Assembly (NCBI RefSeq): GCF_020882245.1
Contig: NC_083598.1
Location: forward strand, 37,857,858 to 37,921,857
DNA: 64,000 nt
Direction: 5' to 3'
DNA from: Rhopalosiphum padi
Taxonomy: Eukaryota; Arthropoda; Insecta; Hemiptera; Aphididae
Shown here: positions 40,401 to 47,949 of the stretch, one piece after another
Layout: the number at the start of each line of letters is the position of its first letter
How positions within the stretch are numbered: position 1 is the first letter of the stretch
Made by a program: the position numbers and the translations under genes
Notes under the pieces: generated by a model
What the model was told of the DNA's origin: nothing
Seen by the model: the letters and a program-made list of their open reading frames with translations, nothing else
Databases searched by the model: none

Positions 40401-40719
40401 AAACATATTCTACAAAATATTTTATATTTAAATTAAATAGTTTATATAAATATGAAGACTTGCTTGGACAATCTGAAATAAAACAGTTAGTTAATGATCG
40501 ACGTTATAACGATATAAGGTATATACATTTTGCATTTTTTAATAATGTTCCGAGGAGTTCCTCGTGAGAAAATAGTTTGCGACAATCACGAATATTCGAT
40601 GACTAATATTAATTGTTCAGAAATATAATATAAATTATAAAATTACCGGCACTAGCATCAATAAAAATCATACTAAATGTAATGATTATTATCATTAATT
40701 TAATTGCAAAAGAATTCAT
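16122..40719 (-). CDS. Gene B: complete multi-microexon secreted protein (bicycle-like)
   Basis: A chain of about 26 coding exons reads leftward from ATG 40717-40719 to TAA 16122-16124 and sums to 933 nt, about 310 residues. Exons (high to low coordinate): 40647-40719, 40464-40472, 40271-40297, 39911-39958, 39533-39538 (tentative), 37376-37399, 35653-35682, 33101-33142, 30987-31028, 29963-29995, 29517-29525, 29089-29115, 26881-26925, 26160-26195, 25681-25722, 24599-24643, 24359-24367, 23580-23606, 23330-23374, 22449-22496, 21771-21803, 21251-21274, 19471-19497, 18243-18311, 16632-16700, 16122-16165. Each is bounded by AG and GT (one GC), every intron is phase 1, and no stop interrupts the chain. 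It has a signal peptide and four degenerate modules with paired cysteines. Most exons have a homologue at the same order in gene C. Secretion is inferred and function is unknown. Microexons, signal peptide and lineage fit aphid bicycle-type putative effectors. Least sure are the 6-nt exon, 21251-21274 and the acceptors at 29995 and 24643. Confidence 0.75.
16818..17770 (+). mobile_element. mariner element, decayed, with unusually long inverted ends
   Basis: The element is flanked by TA on both sides. The terminal repeats run about 185 bp, far longer than usual for mariner. Both include a transposase-like start (MSIESAA) and a CTCGTGAAAAATGTCGATCG stretch. The + strand interior carries mariner DDE pieces: ADETWVTHY near 17090, then HDNAS near 17380 in another frame. 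Stops near 17145 and 17275 and frame changes make it dead. Much of the N-terminal DNA-binding half is missing, since residue 19 or so jumps to the catalytic domain. It lies in the last part of gene B, opposite in strand. Confidence 0.85.
20850..24370. repeat. Segmental duplication block, gene B copy
   Basis: It corresponds to gene C 48840-52010. From 21440 to 22720 the match to 49400-50930 is near-identical by eye apart from one 250-bp indel; from 23700 to 24370 it is clearly more diverged. Confidence 0.8.
21251..24643 (-). CDS. Gene B module III exons
   Basis: In transcript order: 24599-24643 (LKDREAVFLSHVFE), 24359-24367 (9 nt, V-C-T), 23580-23606 (ILKADGFT), 23330-23374 (DENGLDNYNFSIKQS), 22449-22496 (FIEAYKNYLDVEASK), 21771-21803 (IDGLEGTVAW) and 21251-21274 (C-RNNHYAV). 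The closing W-C motif is interrupted by an intron inside the Cys codon (T|GT), whereas modules I and II carry it on one 42-nt exon. The 23330-23374 exon echoes the DNGL exon of module I. The last exon could end at 21247, 21251 or 21255; 21251 keeps phase 1 with the following exons. Confidence 0.72.
22136..22222. mobile_element. Truncated copy of the CCCGTTTCGCC MITE, gene B
   Basis: It matches the first 90 or so bases of the element at 50115-50406, then joins sequence that in gene C lies beyond the element. Confidence 0.6.
25681..29995 (-). CDS. Gene B module II exons
   Basis: In transcript order: 29963-29995 (KEQLDELFVS), 29517-29525 (9 nt, V-C-N across the junction), 29089-29115 (DLKERGYV), 26881-26925 (ELGIFNYAFSKKEP), 26160-26195 (DNAENASNMET) and 25681-25722 (KILNSTEWCEIHK). 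Gene C has every exon at the same place: 58791, 58228, 56754, 55406, 54902 and 53829. The C version of the first exon starts 18 bases further upstream relative to the alignment, because the matching acceptor in B reads GTAT instead of GTAG. B probably uses ACATAG downstream, which keeps the frame. The long intron 26926-29088 holds two decayed copies of a dispersed repeat. Confidence 0.75.
26190..29260. repeat. Segmental duplication block 3, gene B copy
   Basis: It corresponds to 54940-56920, including the shared repeat insertion. Parts such as 28540-29260 against 56230-56920 differ at only a few positions by eye. Confidence 0.8.
27180..27710. repeat. Dispersed repeat fragment, gene B intron
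   Basis: It contains AGCTGTCCCTATGAACTTCG, AACGATTACTTCCTACAAAC and a TTTATAGTATTATAGTATGC tail, phrases typical of highly copied insect LINE or Helitron-related sequences. The class is not determined. The same insertion is found in gene C at 55715-56075, so it predates the duplication. A second partial copy follows at 28005-28110. Confidence 0.55.
30148..30300. mobile_element. Small inverted-repeat MITE, gene B intron
   Basis: CCATAGGCGCAACTAG on the left pairs with CTAGTGTCGACTATGG on the right (12 of 16 positions). The interior has GTGGGCT and AGCCCACC, also inverted. It is flanked by TATAGACTA-like DNA on both sides. No counterpart is seen in gene C near 58950. Confidence 0.55.
30987..40472 (-). 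CDS. Gene B module I exons
   Basis: In transcript order: 9-nt exon (D-C-P), 27-nt exon (SLAYAGFF), 48-nt exon (EDNGLLNVINLFSNI), tentative 6-nt exon (D-S), 24-nt exon (DELYTTD), 30-nt exon (TPKSDSIKE), 42-nt exon 33101-33142 (KINNVETWCKSYA) and 42-nt exon 30987-31028 (ITINPDDLLPPDA). The last two are tandem duplicates: same length, same GTAC donor and same TTTTAG acceptor. The second copy has lost the W-C pair. The 9-nt exon uses a GCAAGT donor. The tentative 6-nt exon has a poor acceptor, and the matching exon in gene A is 45 nt. The Tigger element at 31239-32935 sits in the intron between the duplicated exons. Confidence 0.72.
31239..32935 (-). mobile_element. Tigger/pogo-type element in gene B intron
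   Basis: Ends CAGTAGAACCCGTTTAAGAC and GTCTTAAACGGGTTCTACTG are nearly perfect inverted repeats, and TA lies outside each. The length is 1697 bp, with one transposase gene on the minus strand. It separates the two duplicated 42-nt exons of gene B. No counterpart is visible in gene C. Confidence 0.92.
31449..32712 (-). pseudogene. Tigger/pogo DDE transposase, frameshifted and N-truncated
   Basis: This is the cut-and-paste transposase of the element around it and would act in the nucleus on the element's ends. The first part (32712 to about 32490) reads a CENP-B/Tc5-type helix-turn-helix segment (IVTEKAHEIAKRLNI, then GGWIDRFKKRHGI). The main part, in another frame, holds the DDE_1 domain: FNADEFGLFF, FVDNCPAHP and LQPLDQGIIKVLK supply three acidic positions. 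The frames meet near 32490 at a single frameshift. The first DNA-binding helix-turn-helix usual for this family is missing, as the gene starts only about 220 bp from the terminus. An acidic tail ends the protein (DEESEDEKEDD). Confidence 0.88.
33000..37590. repeat. Segmental duplication block 2, gene B copy
   Basis: It corresponds to 59440-64000. Long runs are almost identical (34100-36420 against 61200-63530). A stretch of B at about 36460-37190 is missing from C, which jumps at about 63565. Confidence 0.85.
37552..37774. mobile_element. hAT MITE with 8-bp target duplication, gene B intron
   Basis: The element begins CAGGGGTGGCCAAC and ends GTTGGCCACCCCTG, flanked on both sides by TTATATAA (37544-37551 and 37775-37782). 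An 8-bp duplication and CAGGGGTGG ends are hallmarks of hAT. The same insertion at the same site begins at 63962 in gene C. Gene A lacks it at the equivalent place (about 5755). Confidence 0.9.
40647..40719 (-). CDS. Gene B exon 1: signal peptide
   Basis: The exon encodes 24 residues, starting MNSF and ending DASA, plus the first base of the next codon. One lysine precedes a run of Ile, Met, Thr and Phe, and the A-S-A end suits signal peptidase cleavage. The donor is GTAATT. The ATG is chosen because gene A has the same start, the same 73-nt length and the same donor. The first ten residues differ from gene A at two positions. Confidence 0.85.
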
Positions 40720-40798
40720 ATTCATTATTAATGTAACATAAAAAAGGTTAAAATGATTTCCAATGGACAAATAAGAGAAAATTATGGTTTGCTAGGAG

Positions 40799-40805
40799 TT
40801 ATATA
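40799..40805 (-). promoter_or_regulatory. Gene B TATA box
   Basis: TATATAA on the minus strand lies 79 bases upstream of the gene B start codon. The flanks match those of the gene A TATA box. Conservation of both box and spacing supports a shared core promoter. Confidence 0.6.
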
Positions 40806-41689
40806 AGTTTGGCCTATGTTATTGTAACGTTAATTGTCATATCAAATATTTACAGTTGTTCTTTCTTTTGACGCTTAAAAGTATTAGAACACATATTGTA
40901 CATCTGTAGTGGTATACGCATTATGTAAAGATTAATTGAGAACACTCAATAGAGTAGAGTTCTACATTTTGAATTCTGTTTTTTTGGTTGGTTCTTATAA
41001 AAAAAAATATACACATTTTTATAGCTTGTGCATTTTTTTAAACTTAATAAGACATGTGCAATGCACAAAAGGAACTACAAAATGTGAACGATTTTAAATT
41101 GTTTGACTATAACTGCTTAAAATATAATTATTTTAGTATTGTTTAGGCTTGCCATTTTCATCCCTATTTATTAAGGTGATATTTAAACGTTATTGTATAT
41201 TCATTTTAATTTGTGTATAAATAATAACTTATAGTTCAGAAGTATTTTTGTTAAGTATTTGCTTATTTACGTTTTTTCTGCTATAAGTTATAATTCATAA
41301 ATAAATTAAAGTGAAAATTATACAGTGGTTAAAATTAAAAAAAACGTTGAAATTCCATCTTAAATATAAGGGGTGAAAATGGCGAGCATAAATAATCCTA
41401 GTATAATTATTTTCAGGTTTGGAAAATCACGCGCATTTGTAGTTTTTTTGTTGAGTTTCTGTAACTGTGTCAATTTTGCACTTAGAAAGTTGGAAAAACT
41501 ACCAAAATTCATTAAAAATATAAGCAAAAAATAATAATTGATTGAAATAGGTAGTTGAAATTTAAGAAGATAAAGTTTTACGTCGACTGCGCATGCACAC
41601 GTCAAATGAAGTTAGGTATTCAATCATAAAAATGTGTATTTGTATGTCAAAAAAACGATCTAAAAAACAGATATCAAACTACATAGTAT

Positions 41690-42610
41690 GCACTAGTTAT
41701 TGAAAATCTGTTCAATAACAAAACATAAACCAGTGTAATATTAACAACTGAGTAAATACTAAATAAACTGAGTATTATGAGGAACAATATAGATATGTAT
41801 TTTATACGTCATCGTGAATACAATATTTTTGTTTAAAAAAACATCCACACGAATAAATAAATAAATAACTATATATGTATATATGAAACAAACTAGCAAT
41901 ACATAATATACCAAACGTATCAAATGTTTTGTAAATTGTTTTTCGTAATAACTTTAGAATATTTTTTTTATAAAAATAATAAATATTATTATCTTTTGGA
42001 AAGTATTCCACCTAAAATCGATATAATATATAGTTATATTATAACTGATAAAATAATTTAAAAAAATAATGCTTGTTAAAAAACCAAATAACCAGAATTT
42101 TCAACTAATTTAGCATTTCAATCATTTCATTACTAGATTATATACTATTTCATATTCCGTATAGTGCTTCAGTACACCATATTGTGTTCTATTTCACAAT
42201 TTTAGACCTAAGAAACAACAACTGTAATTATTTGATTTGTTAACTAGCATTATTTATTATGTTATTTATCAAATAGTTATCGATTTTAGATATTATATTT
42301 AAATATTTTACACAAGATGATAATCTTTAATATTTTCGTAAAAAAAATTAATTTAACGATATTATATTTTACGAAAAACATTAAGTAACTTTGACATGTA
42401 TTATTTATTAGTTATTTATAGTTTGTTTCATATTATAGTTATGCATCCAAATCAAATTATTCATGAGAATGTTTTTAAACAAAAATATTGTATTCACAAA
42501 CGTACATTGACATAATAAATACGTATCTATATTGTATCTCGTAATATTCAGTATATTTAGTATTTACTCAGTTGTTAACATTACACTGGTTTATGGTTTT
42601 TTTTATTGAA
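41690..42610. repeat. Large inverted repeat upstream of gene B
   Basis: About 41690-41885 (contains CAGTGTAATATTAACAACTG) is inverted at 42420-42610 (CAGTTGTTAACATTACACTG). Direct partial copies follow at 42630-42780 and 45520-45740. A short inverted copy of the promoter-distal AACACATATTGTACATC region lies near 42150-42230. Confidence 0.65.
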
Positions 42611-42785
42611 TCGATTTACAATAACTAAAATTTTATACGTCATCATGAATACAATATTTTCGTTTAAAAAACATCGACATGGATAATTGGGTGGATAATT
42701 ATAATATGAAACAAACTAGCAAAATATAAAATCGATAAACTAATTTTTAACGAAAATATTAAATATTTTCATCTTATGCAAAGTA

Positions 42786-44208
42786 CTAGCTGAATTACCC
42801 GTCGTTGCCGGGTTTAAGTATAAAAAATGTCTACAGCCCAACTTTAACCGGACGGCCGCAGACCAAGACAGACGATTAATTTTAATAGGTAAAAAATAAT
42901 AATAACTTTAATAGGTATATAATTTTATTATATTTCTATCAGCGTGAATAACCACCTGAAAATTAATATTATTTTGACTTGCATTATCTATTTTGGTTTT
43001 TAACTCTCGAATATACTTATTTTCAGTATGCAGCATCTTTTGTAGCTGTTTGACTAATGCTTGTTTAACTTCTGGATAAAGAGAGCATCTAAGTTGAACT
43101 TCTTTTTCATCTTCGCCAACAAAATATATTTGTAAAAATTGTGGGTTTTCCTGAGTATTTGGAATCAAACTGCCGTACAAATGGTAGACTTGACCTTGCA
43201 CTTCAAATGTTGGCATAAAACCTTCTTCAACAATCTGTTTAGCACCAAACGAAGTCATTTGAAAACAACTATTATATTTCCTAGTACGATTAATGAAGTG
43301 ATCATGATCAGGATGGTCTCCCTCAAGTAAACTGCGTACTGGTTCTGGGGGCGGCTGTAAGGGATCGAGTTGTGTTTTACCTATATTACAGCACTACCAG
43401 GAGTTTCGCCTTTCCACTTGAGAGCGTTACAAAAATTACATTTTTGGTTCATAGTGCCAATGTTATTTTTACAATCAATTGTGGGATTATATGCTAGACC
43501 AGATAATTTCTTAATTTTCCATTTGCGTAAATTAATTTTAGTCGGAAACCCTAAAGTTTTTTGGTGTTTGATTGCTTTGTACTTTGTTATAGCTTTCTTA
43601 ACTTGGTTGATTCGAGTTTTATCTGTATATCTAGCACGGCGACGCTTCTTACATTTTTTATTAATTTTATTTTTATTTTTCTTACTATTTTCTGTGACAC
43701 TAATATTATTAAAAATAGATAAATCGCCCTCTGAAGTAGTAATTAAATTTACTGCAACATTATAAATATTAGGAATAGATAAATAAACATCAAAATGACC
43801 ACTATTAATATTTCCAGTTAGACGCAATCTTTTTACTGGGAATGTATCTACACCAAATTTAGCATAAAGATTATTATTATAATAAATTTGAAATGAAAAT
43901 GGGAAAATATTTCCAGCTGCAACCAATTCGCAATAACCACCGTAGACAGTAGGATTGACCATTTCACGAACATAAGCCTCAGCAGTGGAAAAGTTGTCAC
44001 CATTTGAATTGTAAGACATAGTAATAAAATTATTCCAATTATCAGACACTTACGAAACAATTGTATTTCGGATCTCCTGACATCTTTCTTGAGTGTTAAA
44101 CAAATTAAATTATATTGAACGGAAAAGGCAGGCACCATCACCGATAATTGGTACAACTATTTGAGGTGTTAACATTCCATTGACAAAAATGTCTTCAATC
44201 GATGACAT
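42786..44208 (-). pseudogene. Helitron relic: OTU-like protease plus Rep N-terminal domain
   Basis: From ATG 44206-44208 the minus strand reads an OTU-type cysteine protease: GDGACLFRS carries the catalytic Asp and Cys, and GHFDVY further on could supply the His. A basic linker (KKNKNKINKKCKKRRRARY) and a Cys-rich ALKWKGETPG segment follow, the usual start of Helitron replicases. After a one-base frameshift near 43385 the frame continues (VYHLYGSLIP, LYPEVKQALVKQLQ) to about 42930. The replicase catalytic region and helicase are deleted, and stops break the OTU part near 44105 and 44050. The 3' end is intact in form: hairpin-like CCCGGCAACGACGGG followed by CTAG at 42786-42789. Confidence 0.82.
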
Positions 44209-44357
44209 TTTAAAAAAAAAATATTCAAACAATTAAATTGAATAAATATAATATTTTAAATAATTTTCTAACGTGTTCCGGGTAATCTTTATACATAAAA
44301 TGTGATATACCTACGTATAATGTACAGCTAGAGGCTCAAGGCTTATTTTTCACTAAA

Positions 44358-44575
44358 AATCTTTATGTATAAAGAAAAGTGTGCTTTATAATAATCATTG
44401 TAGAGCCGAACCTATTTAAGTTATCGAATTTAAATTTTGAGGATAGATTAATATTATAATTTCACCGAGCACAAAGAAAGGATTTTTCAAAATTTTGATT
44501 TTAAAGGGTTGAAATCGGTAAAAATAAATTTGTACGTGTGATTTGTATATCTATTAATACTACTAATTAGAACAA
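44358..44575 (+). mobile_element. Helitron 5' end fragment
   Basis: Starts TCTTTATGTATAAAGAAAAG and closely matches the 5' part of the complete short Helitron at 44951-45243, but in opposite orientation. No matching 3' end is seen downstream. Confidence 0.6.
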
Positions 44576-44950
44576 TAGCAGTCGGCCGATAACGGGAATA
44601 CGGTACAGACGACGCAGCGACCCGAGGGTCTTACTTTATGGTTTCGTGCTTGCAACCGGACATTTTTTCGTGCGTGTATTTTATCGGCGTGTAGATATGA
44701 ATTGTTCTGAGGCGTAAGACACCGAATAGCTCAATTATATTACCTCATTATTATGTTTAAATTTATGTTTATTATTGTTTACACTCAAAAATTAATTTAA
44801 AAAAATCAATAAATCATATAAAATATAAATAATTAATAAAAAGTCCTATTAAATAAAAAATATTGGTATAGATATTAATAATATTATTATATAGGTAAGT
44901 AGATAGTAATCTAGAGTCAAAAAGTTATAAATAAAATTACATATAATATA

Positions 44951-45243
44951 ATAGCTGAATTACCCGTCGTCGCCGGGTTTAAGTATAAAAAATTTCTACA
45001 ACCCAACTTTAACCGGACGGCCGCAGACTAAGACAGACGATTAATTTAGATATACAAATTACATGTAAAAAATTATTTTTACCGATTTCAACCCTTTAAA
45101 ATCAAAATTTTGATAAATCCTTTCTTAGTGCCCGATAAAATTATTATAAAAATCTATCCTCGAAATTTCAAGTCGATAACTCAAATAGGTTTGGCTCTGC
45201 GTTGATTATTGGTAAAGTACACTTTCCTTTATATATATAGAGA
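44951..45243 (-). mobile_element. Short non-autonomous Helitron
   Basis: On the minus strand it begins TCTCTATATATATAAAGG at 45243 and ends with a CCCGGCGACGACGGG hairpin then TAATTCAGCTAT at 44951. It is about 290 bp and lies between A and T, as Helitrons do. Its 3' end is nearly identical to that of the OTU-Helitron relic, so that family is its likely source. The last bases (CTAT) depart from the usual CTRR. Confidence 0.75.
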
Positions 45244-46189
45244 TATCCATATAAAATCAATAACTAACTAATAAATTATGTTAGTTATCTAATCAAATTA
45301 CTACAGTTGTGTTTTCTTAATTCTAAAATCATTTAGTAGAACTCATGGTGTACTGTAGTATGGTACAGATTGTGCAGTTGTATATTACCTAGTAATAAGC
45401 TGCTAAATTAGTCGAAAATTCTGGTTATATGGTTTATCAACTAGCATTATTTATTATGTTATAGTATTCGACCAAAGGTAGTATTCAATAAAAGCTTTAA
45501 ACAAAAATGTTTTAAATTTTAGATATTGGAAACCAGTTCAATCAAAAAACATAAGCCAGTGTAATATTAACAACTGAGTAAATACTAAATACATTGGATA
45601 ATAAGAGCAACGAATAGAATATACAATGTATACGTTATTGTAAATATAATTTGTTTAAAAAACATTCACATAAATAATTGGGTGCGTAACTATACGAAAT
45701 AAACTATCAATAAGTAATATTATATAAAAAAAAAAAAGGAAGCTAATGTTTTTTAAATCGTTTTTTGTAGATTGTAGATAAACATAGTTAAACGAATCTT
45801 CAAAAATTATTTGAAAATATGTGATATAAATTATTGTTAGTACCTACCTATATTAATACTGAAAATTATATGAATTTTTAATTTTACAAAATGAAAAACG
45901 TAACTATAAAAATCTCAAAAATATATTTTATAAAATTAAAATAATAATTTTTATAATTTATTTTGTTTAAATGATAAATACATGTACATGGAATATCACT
46001 AAATAAAAATCTATGAATTATTTCATTGAATTAATAAAAAGTTGTCTGAAATTTGAGTAAAACATTTTTCAAATATAGGTATTGAAACTTAATTTATTTT
46101 TCTGATTATTTTGATTTCTTTCTTTTATCAATTTACAATGATTACCCAAAGTAGTTAATGAGAGTCAAAATAGTTGAAATATATTTTAA

Positions 46190-47480
46190 ACCAATCGGAA
46201 TGTATGATGAAGTTTACAATTGTATTGAACAAAATGTAAAGCCTGTGACTGGAATGATCTCCTAATTGAAAATGCAGAGACTTTGCAGGGAAACAATGTT
46301 ATTAAATGTATTATATACCGGTCATTAATATTCAAAGCATTCCTATAGAATATCGAAAGGAAGGAACGTGCTGAAAAAATACACCACGACTATAACTTGA
46401 CAAATAAAGAACCTGTCATTATAGTCATTATACACTAGGACGGAAGACACTTCTTCCCACTTTAACAAAGAAAATTTTACTTGATAGGCTTCATATATTA
46501 TCGTTTTTGTTTATATTTAACGTTTTGTACTGATACTAGGCAGCATCAAACTCAGATCACTTAAATGGAGCTTGTGTTTTGCTAGAGCAGCTATTAGAAC
46601 GTGAAATTACATATTAACCACATCGCGATCAATATGTACAAAATTATATTTAAAAATTGTTTTTCTTTTGTATGAAGGAATCGGTTCTAGACGTAGATAT
46701 TTTTAAAAGATTTATGTATACCTGATGGAAAATAATTATTAACACTAACAACTTTAATCCAAGAATAAAAATAGTATTGTCATGGATTCTTTAAATTACG
46801 TAAACGACGAAATTTTTAAATTTTCTTAAAGATCGACTTTTAAAAAATTACCCAAGAGATGATAACCAAGAGTTATTAGAATTAACAGTAATTTTTCTGG
46901 TTGGAAAACTTCATAACTTATTGCGTTTCTTTAACACCAGATGCCGTTCATCGCGCTTTGTGGATGGCCAAAGCCATCTATAACTTGCAGCATTATTTAT
47001 TTCGTGAGCATTATTTCGATTTACACCCATTTATGTATAAAGTAGAGACCGCTTTAAAAAGTATTTGCATTGTAATTATTGTACGATTATACATAAAAGT
47101 ATGGTTTAACCCACATTATTCAACCAATGCATCTTTATAAGACTTGATTTTAATGAAAAAAACATTTTGAATTACCTAACATATATGGATAAATATCTGT
47201 CTCAGATTTGAGTTTAAAAGTTAATCACACTATAGTGACACAACTGGTATAGTACCTAACTATACATTTTCTGGATGAAAAACTTCTTTATCATTAATAT
47301 AACAAATCTCATAGGCGACATAGGCTTTTGCTGATATTTACATTTTATGAAAACAAAACTGGTTCTGCAACTGACGGAAAAACAGGTAGTCTGTTATAAC
47401 ACTTAACGGATATTCAATCAACTTTACTGCAACGGCAATAATTTTTTTTTTTGTTAATATTAACAATTTCAAATATGACT
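46190..47480 (+). pseudogene. Decayed transposon ORF of an insect repeat family
   Basis: Broken + strand frames include SDHLNGACVLLEQLLEREI (about 46550-46605) and, at 46940-47120, AVHRALWMAKAIYNLQHYLF then IVIIVRLYIKVWF. I recognise phrases like NGACVLLEQ and RWMAKAIYSLKI from uncharacterised, repeated proteins of aphids and other invertebrates that look transposon-derived. The superfamily is not certain. Several stops and frameshifts interrupt it, and no terminal repeats were found. Confidence 0.5.
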
Positions 47481-47940
47481 ATATAGTCATTACTCTAAAT
47501 GCCATCTAAAATGTTAGACAAGTGATATGCAGTAATAGCCTTATATTGATTTCTGATTAAAGAGCAAATATAATTTCCAATTTAAAGATTTTATTTGCAC
47601 GATTGGATAGGTATTTTATTAATATTTTTTCTTCTTATGACCAACGGTTAACAATTTAAAAATTAAAAACCATTTGATTTTTAATTTTTATAATATTAGT
47701 ACACAATTATTGATTATTATATTATTTGATTAGTTTATTGTAGATCTGGAGTATATGAGTAAATTATTTCAATTATTTATAATTACATGAAAATAATGCA
47801 TGAAAAATTACAGAATTTTTGTAAAAACTAATATTAATACATTTATTAACATTATTAATAACAAATAGTTTAAAAAATTCTGATTTTACAACTTATTTTT
47901 TAGATCTTAGTTAATTATTTTAAGTGATTGATGTATAATC

Positions 47941-47946
47941 TTTATT
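47941..47946 (-). terminator. Gene C poly(A) signal
   Basis: AATAAA on the minus strand, four bases after the stop codon, in sequence conserved with gene B. Confidence 0.5.
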
Positions 47947-47949
47947 CCT

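Larger units (their letters stand above)
40810..47940. other. B-C intergenic region
   Basis: It is filled with copies of gene-upstream DNA, the Helitron cluster and a transposon relic. No signal-peptide exon or microexon chain was found here. Confidence 0.5.

Noticed and set aside
43370..43765. 131-codon plus-strand frame
   Set aside because: Shadow of the Helitron relic on the opposite strand; no domain, and hydrophobic only because the other strand is lysine-rich.
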